DNA from: a virus
IMG/VR virus record: IMGVR_UViG_3300031758_000073
Coordinates: 1-61,155 of that record
Length of the DNA stretch: 61,155 nucleotides
Direction: 5' to 3' (one strand)
Shown here: positions 18,319 through 25,760 of the stretch, one piece after another
Numbering within the stretch: the stretch's first letter is position 1
Layout: every line of letters starts with the position of its first letter
Position numbers and translations under genes: made by a program
Notes under the pieces: generated by a model
What the model saw: only the letters and a program-made list of their open reading frames with translations
What the model was told of the DNA's origin: nothing
Databases searched by the model: none

Positions 18319-18343
18319 ATGTATTGTAATTAACAATACATAT
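18317..18343. repeat. Perfect inverted repeat over a start codon
   Basis: ATATGTATTGT and ACAATACATAT form 11-bp arms around a 5-nt spacer. The ATG at 18318 lies in the 3' arm on the minus-strand mRNA, so folding would hide the start codon. As DNA it could bind a dimeric regulator. The 13-mer ACAATACATATAG at its right edge recurs at 58304-58316. Confidence 0.7.
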
Positions 18344-18348
18344 AGAAA

Positions 18349-21300
18349 TCACTGGAAATTAATCCGTGAAAACCCAGCATCTTTGACGATCTCAAGACGG
18401 GTATCAACCATGTCTTTGAGTACATCCAAGTGACTAACAACCCAAACAAAGTCAAAATTACTCTTCAAGAATGAGAACAAATTAGCCATGGCAGACAAAT
18501 GATCACTATCAGCACATCCAAACCCCTCATCAATAGCAATAAAGTTAGGACGTGGTAGATTGGATACATTGATCAACGCAACTCTAATAGCCAACGAACT
18601 CACAAACTTCTCTAACCCACTTGCCAATTCCAAAGGCCACTTCTTGTCATCGTAAACAATGTATGCCATAATGTTCTTGCCATCAGTCTGAAACGAAACG
18701 GTAAACTCAACAATCTGATTAAGTATGTTGTTAACCTCAGATTCAATACCAGGCAACGCCTTAGAGATAATTTGATACTGAAGTCCATCTCTGGAAACGG
18801 CATCCACATAATAAGTGTAAGCATTATGAATCTTTTCAGTCTCCTTCATTTCAGCAATCTTGGCTTCAATCTGAGACTTCTGATAGGTCCAATTGTTGAT
18901 CTTACTCTTGGTGTCGGTAATATTAGAGTTAACATTACGAATGTTAAAGTCGATGTTCTTAATGTTTGCCTTAATGTCATCAATCGCCTTTTGAACCTTA
19001 AGATTCGATTCAATAGCGTCCTTTGCATCATAATATTCTTTAATCTTAACTTCAATCGATTCCAACAAGTTCTTTTCCTTTACAATCGTATTCTCACGTT
19101 GTAATTGAAGATTTTCAAGATTAGAAATATTCTTGGTTAACGTTGTTAGACTGTTAAGAAGATTTCTATACTCCTGAAATTGATTAGCAACAGTTTCAAC
19201 GACACCCAACTTGTTTTTCACAGTAGTCAGTTTTTCAATCAGACCTTTAGCTTCAATCTTATCATTTTCAAGATCTTCTTTAGTCTTGATTGCATCTTGA
19301 ACAAACACGTTGTTAACACAGAATGTACAATTTGGATCATACTTGTGGTTTTCAAGTTTCTTCAACTTATCCAACTTATTTGTAACAATCAACTTCTTAC
19401 GTTCCAACTGTCCTTCAATGTTAGACGCTTCCAATTTCAAAGTATTATACTCCGAATACTTGGACTCAATATCATCAGACTTGAACTTTTCAACCTTGTC
19501 ATTGATTGGCTTGATGTCATTCTTCAACTTCTCAATGTTGGGAACCTCGGTATCATACTTCAACTGTTCACTGACGATTTTTCTGTCGGTATTAATACGT
19601 TGTGTTTCCAATCCACTTATATCAGTAGTTGTGACATTCACCTTGATCAACTGCTTAGTTGTCTCAGCAATCTTCTCATTTTCAACTTCACGACTATCCG
19701 TTAATGTTTTTAGTTCTTCGTCCTTTAAACGAATAACAGATTCAGCATTATTGATATTGGTAGTCAATGTCTCCAACTCTGCGTTGTAATCGGTCTTGGC
19801 AAAGTTCTTCATCAAGATTGCCCATTCACGCATCTTGTCATTTGCCAGTCCGTGCAACTTATCAAATATAGTAAGTCCCATAAACTGTGCCAATAGATCC
19901 TTACGTTCAGTCTGACCAAGATCAATGAAAGAACCAGTCTTACTGTTCTGAATACTCAATACAGTTAAAATAAAGTCATCATAAGTTCCAACATAATCAC
20001 GAATCAAATCGTTAGTATTACGACGTGCTTCACCGTTGAGTTCAATTACTTGACCCTTTTCTTCTTTCCAAAAACGTACATCAACCTTGACGCTTCCTTT
20101 TTTATCAGCGTGACCAATACGTTCAATAAAGTAATCAACCTTATCAATTTCAAAGTTAAACTTACACTTGAACGACATCTTTTGTGTATTCATTACGTGA
20201 ACGGCTTTAAAAGCACGATCACACTTGTCAAATATACAAAAGGATAATGCCGAAAGAATACTGGATTTGCCACTTGCGTTTGCAGCAAATAGTCCCACAA
20301 CGTCTTTCATTTTGCTAAAATCAATTACATTACCTTCGCCGTAACTGAACATATTATCAAACTCAAACCGTTTTGGCTTCCATCGAATATTCTTAGCGGT
20401 TAAATCCTTGACAATTTGATCATTCAACTCCTTGTTGATCTTTTCAACCTCACGAATCAAAGAGTCAGGAATATTAGTATGTTTATCTTGAAGATATTCC
20501 GCAATCAATTTGTTCTGATACGAAATATTTGAAAGACCGTGAATATTCAAATTTGGAACCGTTGAATTGTTCACACTTGAGGCCAACTGGTCCACACGTA
20601 GATAATTGATATCAACAATCTCAGTATGTTCACGAATCTGTGAGATGACCGTCTTGAGTTCAGTTGCAACCGACTCAAATGCTTTGATTCGAAGCGTGGT
20701 TTTCTTTGGAATATCCGTCAAATCGGTAATCAAAGTTCCTTTGTTAACCTCGACAGTAAAATATCCATGGTCGTTCTTTACCTCAACGTGTTTGAATTTG
20801 AGAGTCTTCAAATCCCAATAAACAAACCCATGACCTTTCAATTCTTCACCATGGTTCTGTTGAATCAATGAACCAGAATACACAACCACGGGTTTACGAA
20901 TCTTTTCATCAATAACGTGATAGTTCTGAAGAATCTGATGACGATGAATATCACCCAACAAAATAATTTGATGTCCATCAAACAGTTCGTTTTTGGTGTT
21001 ACTCGTAACTTTATACCCAATGTCAGTTACAGCACTATCAACTGGTCCATGATATAGTCCAATATGATAAGAAGTGTTATTAACATAAATCTTGGGAATC
21101 TTTTCAAACTTAATATAATTCTCAGGTGAATGTTCATCAAATACCGAGAAGTTATTGAACAAGATATCACCCAACTGATACACACCAGTATCCTTTAGAT
21201 AAAAAAGATTTGGGTGTTTAAGAGCGTTAACAATAGGACTCAAACTATCCAACCTGTTTTTGTTGGTTAGAGTTGCGTCATGGTTTCCAGCAGTAAGTAT

Positions 21301-21558
21301 GGTTGGACGACGATCTGCCAAGTTTTTTAGAAACTGAGACGCAATTTCTACGCACTCAGGACTAAGATCACTCTTGTTGTGAAACACGTCACCCACCACA
21401 CAAATAGCAGTGGTCTCGGGTGTCTTTTCAATTGCCTTATATAGGTTCTTGAACACCTCTGTATATTCCGCATGACGTTTAGTTAACAAAATATGAATGT
21501 CTGCCACGTGCAGAATATTCGTAAAGTTTGAAACGTCACAATTTAGTTTTGTAATCAT
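18349..21558 (-). CDS. Mre11-Rad50 (gp47-gp46 / SbcD-SbcC) single-chain fusion
   Basis: The protein is 1069 residues with both halves of the recombination nuclease complex in one chain. Residues 1-390 are the metallophosphatase: HVADIH, GDVFHNKS, AGNHDA, GLYHGP and LLGDIHRHQ supply the five metal-binding motifs in order. Residues 395-1069 are the SMC-type ATPase: GLFAANASGKSSI near 427-440 is Walker A, long coiled coils flank a CTFC zinc hook near 741-744, LASGLEKFVSSLA is the signature region, and FIAIDEGFG near 1010 is Walker B. T4 codes these as separate genes 47 and 46. The frame is uninterrupted. It likely resects DNA ends in recombination-dependent replication, and lies next to primase and a resolvase. 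Confidence 0.93.
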   Translation of the reverse strand: MITKLNCDVSNFTNILHVADIHILLTKRHAEYTEVFKNLYKAIEKTPETTAICVVGDVFHNKSDLSPECVEIASQFLKNLADRRPTILTAGNHDATLTNKNRLDSLSPIVNALKHPNLFYLKDTGVYQLGDILFNNFSVFDEHSPENYIKFEKIPKIYVNNTSYHIGLYHGPVDSAVTDIGYKVTSNTKNELFDGHQIILLGDIHRHQILQNYHVIDEKIRKPVVVYSGSLIQQNHGEELKGHGFVYWDLKTLKFKHVEVKNDHGYFTVEVNKGTLITDLTDIPKKTTLRIKAFESVATELKTVISQIREHTEIVDINYLRVDQLASSVNNSTVPNLNIHGLSNISYQNKLIAEYLQDKHTNIPDSLIREVEKINKELNDQIVKDLTAKNIRWKPKRFEFDNMFSYGEGNVIDFSKMKDVVGLFAANASGKSSILSALSFCIFDKCDRAFKAVHVMNTQKMSFKCKFNFEIDKVDYFIERIGHADKKGSVKVDVRFWKEEKGQVIELNGEARRNTNDLIRDYVGTYDDFILTVLSIQNSKTGSFIDLGQTERKDLLAQFMGLTIFDKLHGLANDKMREWAILMKNFAKTDYNAELETLTTNINNAESVIRLKDEELKTLTDSREVENEKIAETTKQLIKVNVTTTDISGLETQRINTDRKIVSEQLKYDTEVPNIEKLKNDIKPINDKVEKFKSDDIESKYSEYNTLKLEASNIEGQLERKKLIVTNKLDKLKKLENHKYDPNCTFCVNNVFVQDAIKTKEDLENDKIEAKGLIEKLTTVKNKLGVVETVANQFQEYRNLLNSLTTLTKNISNLENLQLQRENTIVKEKNLLESIEVKIKEYYDAKDAIESNLKVQKAIDDIKANIKNIDFNIRNVNSNITDTKSKINNWTYQKSQIEAKIAEMKETEKIHNAYTYYVDAVSRDGLQYQIISKALPGIESEVNNILNQIVEFTVSFQTDGKNIMAYIVYDDKKWPLELASGLEKFVSSLAIRVALINVSNLPRPNFIAIDEGFGCADSDHLSAMANLFSFLKSNFDFVWVVSHLDVLKDMVDTRLEIVKDAGFSRINFQ

Positions 21559-21563
21559 ATATT

Positions 21564-22526
21564 TTATAAATTTATCTTCAAACGAAACAAAGATTCGAAA
21601 TCTAAAACGGGAGAGTTATTTATAACTTCCCAAGTCTTTTCAAATCCGATTTCCGATGGATCTTTACCATCAAGTTTTACCAACTTTGTTTCAATACTGT
21701 TCTTCAACAAAAACTCACTTATTCTAATGGAGTCTGATAAAGCATCATTGTCCAAAACAATATTAACACTTTGTACTTTATTACTGATCAACGCAGATTT
21801 CAACTTATTTGAAAGTGTTTTTCCAAACAAAGGAATAGCGTTATTACGAATCGAAATTGCATCAAATGCACCTTCGACTAATGTAATCGGTTGGTTGTAA
21901 TCTACAAACATCTCAAATCCGATAATGTCTTTTGAGCCAAAACTGTTTACATATTTCATTTTAGCATCTTCAAAAATGCTACGAGTTGAGTAAAAGTTTA
22001 ATTGACCAGATGCATCATATGATGGAATTAAAACTCTTCCATGAAATTGACCACCCTCACAGTACCCAATATTATATCTCAATACATCATATTTGGTAAT
22101 GTTTCTCGACTTTAAGTACTGAAGTGCATGTCTACCAATCAAAGTAAGTTCGTCATCATAAAATGATCGATATTCTTTTGGAAGAACCAAGGGTACAACA
22201 GAAATACTCTTCTTCTCAGAAAAGATTTCCAAAATAGCGTTAATATCGTTCTGAGGAAGTTTTCGGTACGTCTCGGTATTTTTATAGATTTGACCAAGAT
22301 ATTCACCAGACAGTCCAAGTTTCTTGAACAACGTTTTCAGAGATGTCCCAGATAACCCACACACCCAACAATGATATTTGCCGGTAACTGTATTTATTTC
22401 CAACTTTCGTTTGTAGTGTTTACAGACGGGACAATAATAAACCGCGTCAGTACCCTTACGAATCTTCGCAGATTGTTTGAGCGCTTTATTTAGAATTGTT
22501 ACGACTTCCGTCTGATACAACAACAT
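21564..22526 (-). CDS. DNA primase, zinc finger plus TOPRIM
   Basis: The protein is 320 residues, predicted to make RNA primers for lagging-strand synthesis. The N-terminal zinc-binding region has YYCPVCKHYKRKLEINTV followed by YHCWVCGLSG (CxxC...H...CxxC, about residues 30-60). The TOPRIM fold begins near residue 210 with ITLVEGAFDAIS, where E is the catalytic acid, and continues to VNIVLDNDALSDS, where the D-x-D acids bind metal. Size and layout resemble T4 gp61 and short DnaG-type primases. It is 5 nt upstream of the Mre11-Rad50 gene and part of a small replication and recombination block set among tail genes. The start is the only ATG ahead of the zinc finger. Confidence 0.92.
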   Translation of the reverse strand: MLLYQTEVVTILNKALKQSAKIRKGTDAVYYCPVCKHYKRKLEINTVTGKYHCWVCGLSGTSLKTLFKKLGLSGEYLGQIYKNTETYRKLPQNDINAILEIFSEKKSISVVPLVLPKEYRSFYDDELTLIGRHALQYLKSRNITKYDVLRYNIGYCEGGQFHGRVLIPSYDASGQLNFYSTRSIFEDAKMKYVNSFGSKDIIGFEMFVDYNQPITLVEGAFDAISIRNNAIPLFGKTLSNKLKSALISNKVQSVNIVLDNDALSDSIRISEFLLKNSIETKLVKLDGKDPSEIGFEKTWEVINNSPVLDFESLFRLKINL

Positions 22527-22566
22527 GGGTATACTGTATCAGATACCAAGTCCAAATCAACTTATT

Positions 22567-23070
22567 TTAAGGTTTAAATAAAGCGCATACCACGGCATCG
22601 TACATGTCACCGTTACGTTCGTCCCAACTTCCCTTTTTCTTTTTCTTGTCATATTTGTCAACTTCTAAGAAATTGACGATGTTGGCTTTAACGAACTCCT
22701 TGGATTTCATGCCTTTGATTCTGGCTTTACCAAAAAGTTGTTTACGCATGGTGTTAACATTACATAGGTTAATTTTAACACCCATTTCTTCGGAAAGAAT
22801 ATACTCAAAAACCGCATTGAATCTTGCCAATTTGATGATGGTTTGTTGAGTTGTACGACCACCCATAAATCCACTCAACGCGGCTTCCATATTAACAGAT
22901 GTGATAACATCGTAATATTTGGTTGATTCCAGAAACTTTAAAACAAAAAAAGACTTCTCTTTGGAAGTCTCTAAATGTGATATATCTAAAAAGCCAGCGT
23001 CAATTATTTTACCGTTTTCTGAAACTGCCCATCCAACGGTAGACGTACTAGCGTCTAATCCTAATGTCAT
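22567..23070 (-). CDS. RuvC-like Holliday junction resolvase
   Basis: The protein is 167 residues with an RNase H-like fold. GLDASTSTVGWAV at the N-terminus gives the first catalytic Asp; VNMEAALSGF near residue 62 gives the Glu; and RNGDMYDAVVCAL at the C-terminus gives the last acidic pair. The central Lys-rich loop would contact DNA. This type of enzyme resolves branched DNA before packaging, the job of T4 gp49, which has an unrelated fold. It lies next to primase and the Mre11-Rad50 fusion, supporting a role in recombination-dependent replication. Confidence 0.88.
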   Translation of the reverse strand: MTLGLDASTSTVGWAVSENGKIIDAGFLDISHLETSKEKSFFVLKFLESTKYYDVITSVNMEAALSGFMGGRTTQQTIIKLARFNAVFEYILSEEMGVKINLCNVNTMRKQLFGKARIKGMKSKEFVKANIVNFLEVDKYDKKKKKGSWDERNGDMYDAVVCALFKP

Positions 23071-23088
23071 AACTTATTTTTTGTTTGA

Positions 23089-23385
23089 TTATGGCTTGTA
23101 CTTTGTAGTATCTTTTACTCTGTAAAATCCCTCGCCTGGATTTTTTGCATCACCCAAAACTTTGTCTTTGAAGTTCTCTTTTTTGTTGGTAGCCATACCA
23201 ATTGTAAATCCCGGTTCAATGGTCAAATCTATAGAAAGTTTTGAATATCCAAAATCTCCCTGAAGACCGAGAATAGCAGTGTTTGTACCAGCTTTCTTGG
23301 CATCAAATGCTCCACCAGTTTTGTCAGAAGCGTATCTTTGTTCAAGACTCTTTGTTAAAGAGGTTCTTTTGATTTGTTCGGCCAT
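23089..23385 (-). CDS. Small hypothetical protein
   Basis: The protein is 98 residues and not recognised. The text (MAEQIKRTSLTKSLEQRY... SKLSIDLTIEPGFTIGMA) suggests a short helix and a few strands, with no Cys and no membrane segment. It has a TATTTATA element upstream and is the first gene after the adhesin-like block, so it may be a small virion or assembly protein. Confidence 0.7.
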   Translation of the reverse strand: MAEQIKRTSLTKSLEQRYASDKTGGAFDAKKAGTNTAILGLQGDFGYSKLSIDLTIEPGFTIGMATNKKENFKDKVLGDAKNPGEGFYRVKDTTKYKP

Positions 23386-23405
23386 AAATTTAGTCTATTG
23401 TTTAT

Positions 23406-23413
23406 TATAAATA
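23406..23413 (-). promoter_or_regulatory. TATTTATA promoter-like element
   Basis: The minus strand reads CATATTTATAATAAAC, 20 nt ahead of the ATG at 23385, in the sense orientation shared by the other copies. Confidence 0.45.
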
Positions 23414-23416
23414 TGA

Positions 23417-25756
23417 TTATACGTCCCATTTAACCAAAAAATTTAGTGGATATTCACCAGTGTTTTTGATTGGAGACGACAATTTGGCTACTGCGACAAG
23501 ATCAGACCCACTATATAGACCAATTGTTGTAATGTAGGGTGCCAAGTAAGATCCTGTAATATCCAATGAGGAACTTTCTTGATATGACAAGAAATCAGAC
23601 TTAATACTAGGTATTCCATTTGTGTTAACATATTTTGATGTCTTTGATGTTATATATGAAACTACATCCGAAAGAGTTGTTCTTGTTGAAAATGGATTAA
23701 TTAAATTATTGTATGCATCAAGACTCAATGATCCTATAAAGAACTTCCATAGAATCTTAGCGTCTTCGATACTCACTTTTCCATCACCGTCAAAATCAAA
23801 CTGTGATTCAAGACTAAACAATCGTGGTCTTAAAGAAGCATATTGTTGTTTCAAAGTATACTGTCCGTATTCATAATACGTTTTATAATATTCAAACAAA
23901 CTACGTTCTGCACTATTTTCAATAACGTATTCATCCCAGAAAGTATCATCCTGTTCAAAATTAGGATTGCCCGGAGTGTTGATATCGACAATATACAACA
24001 AAATCAAATTGATGTCTCTAAAGTCAACATCACCGTTACCCAACAAATCAAATGTAGGTTTAATAACATCTAATGCGGTAGGATTGGTACTAATATTAAA
24101 CTCACCAGAATCAACAACACAAATAACCGACTTTTCATTGATTGTGTATTTACTACTATAGTTGATATCATACTTGTATTCGTTTGTATCAGTAGTTTTC
24201 AATACATTCGTAAATTGTGAACCGGTGTTTGAAAATACGATTTCACCGTTCTTGTAAAAGATGTTACCAGCATGGTAATTTGTTCTTAATGAACTTAATG
24301 TAGAAATATAAGCATGTCCACGCATGTTTTGTAGCGTTGACTGTGCAACCGATGGACTTACAACAAACGAATTGCTTGATGTAAAATCAGACATAATAAA
24401 CGGAGAACCAACAACAATTGCAGTATCACTGATTGCTACATCATATCCATATGACATGTAAGGATATCCAATCGCCTTCTTTTTATAATCATATGTTACC
24501 GGTACAACATTCGAACCGGTTCTTTCAAACAATATAAATTGTCCGTTAATGACTTGAGTGTCATCGTAAGATTGACTAATTGAACTAGATACGGTTGATT
24601 TTACAGCTAATGGATTACTTGACGATACACATCCAACAATAATCTTGTTATTAAACGTATCAACCGATAATCCCAATTTATTTTGTTTGAGAGTATTTTT
24701 ATCACCAATATACTTCTCAACCAAATCCCAATAAACTTGTCCACTGTCAGCATAAATACCATTAGCTTCGGCAGTATTTAATGCACACTCGGTTTTCTTA
24801 TAAATGTATACGGCACCTCTGTCATATTGTGTTGTGGATCCACTAAACTCATAATAACTTGCATCATACGGCGCACCAATTACAATTGTATCACCGTTAA
24901 TTTGCATGTCAGTACCAAAACCATCCGCCGACTTCTTAACATACTGATACGAGTTTACATCGTCAAACGGTACCTTTTGTGACCCCGTAATTGATGAAAA
25001 TGTATGTGTCAATGACCATCCACCAGATTGACTTTCAAATAAATAAACCTTAGGATTTTGTATTGTTGGATCTTCTGATATCAAAATTGAATTGGTTCCA
25101 GATTTATCAATTTTAACTAACGATCCAAAAGAATTACCAGCGGTGACCGCATCAATGTAAGTCGTTGGAGATCCGGGTATCGATATACTATTTGATCCTG
25201 TAGTATAACTGTAAACATATACTCGGTCATATGCATTTGCACTCACCGTGATATATTTAGAATTAATCGCAACTGAATGACCAAAACTATTGTAAGACGT
25301 ATTAATAGGTGATGGTATCTTTGATACACTTAACAATGACGCTGCCAAAGTGCTGGCATTAGATGAAGATTGATTTAACAAATATACATCGGCCAAACTA
25401 GTATGAGAATATGGCGAACCACCATATGACCCAGTAAAATTTTCATTACCAATTATAAAAATGTTATTACAAACATCAAACGCCAATCCATATGTATCTT
25501 TTGTAATTACACCAAATCCGCCGGTTCCACTGCTACCTCCAGTTCCACCTGTACCAGATGTACCATATGCTTTCATGGACTGTGCAGTTCCATAGTAAGT
25601 ATACACACCCTGTGTCGAATTAAATCGGTATAAATCGATACTACCTGTTCCTGCCTGTGACGCATATTGTGGATTTGGATTTCCAATTGCAGCAAACTTA
25701 CCGTGTGCTTCAACTTTATATCCAAACATTGTTACTGGTCCAATAGTTCCATTCAT
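23417..25756 (-). CDS. Tail-associated beta-propeller protein with dockerin-like pair
   Basis: The protein is 779 residues. Residues 1-500 hold about six repeats of the FG-GAP/integrin propeller type: FGHSVAINSKYITVSANAYD, FGTDMQINGDTIVIGAPYD, LGLSVDTFNNKIIVGC and YGYDVAISDTAIVVGSPF show the pattern. Residues about 568-590 (DLLGNGDVDFRDINLILLYI) and 648-668 (DFDGDGKVSIEDAKILWKFF) are two calcium-loop helices arranged like a type I dockerin. The C-terminus (ITTIGLYSGSDLVAVAKLSS then LVKWDV) matches the end of the protein at 28623-29879. An extracellular virion adhesin with a Ca2+-dependent docking module is the likely meaning; the dockerin partner is not in view. Confidence 0.8.
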   Translation of the reverse strand: MNGTIGPVTMFGYKVEAHGKFAAIGNPNPQYASQAGTGSIDLYRFNSTQGVYTYYGTAQSMKAYGTSGTGGTGGSSGTGGFGVITKDTYGLAFDVCNNIFIIGNENFTGSYGGSPYSHTSLADVYLLNQSSSNASTLAASLLSVSKIPSPINTSYNSFGHSVAINSKYITVSANAYDRVYVYSYTTGSNSISIPGSPTTYIDAVTAGNSFGSLVKIDKSGTNSILISEDPTIQNPKVYLFESQSGGWSLTHTFSSITGSQKVPFDDVNSYQYVKKSADGFGTDMQINGDTIVIGAPYDASYYEFSGSTTQYDRGAVYIYKKTECALNTAEANGIYADSGQVYWDLVEKYIGDKNTLKQNKLGLSVDTFNNKIIVGCVSSSNPLAVKSTVSSSISQSYDDTQVINGQFILFERTGSNVVPVTYDYKKKAIGYPYMSYGYDVAISDTAIVVGSPFIMSDFTSSNSFVVSPSVAQSTLQNMRGHAYISTLSSLRTNYHAGNIFYKNGEIVFSNTGSQFTNVLKTTDTNEYKYDINYSSKYTINEKSVICVVDSGEFNISTNPTALDVIKPTFDLLGNGDVDFRDINLILLYIVDINTPGNPNFEQDDTFWDEYVIENSAERSLFEYYKTYYEYGQYTLKQQYASLRPRLFSLESQFDFDGDGKVSIEDAKILWKFFIGSLSLDAYNNLINPFSTRTTLSDVVSYITSKTSKYVNTNGIPSIKSDFLSYQESSSLDITGSYLAPYITTIGLYSGSDLVAVAKLSSPIKNTGEYPLNFLVKWDV

Positions 25757-25760
25757 AATA

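Noticed and set aside
22527-22547. GTATC-T-GATAC palindrome before the primase gene as an operator
   Set aside because: Arms of 5 bp are too short to stand out in this AT-rich sequence and no promoter match accompanies it.
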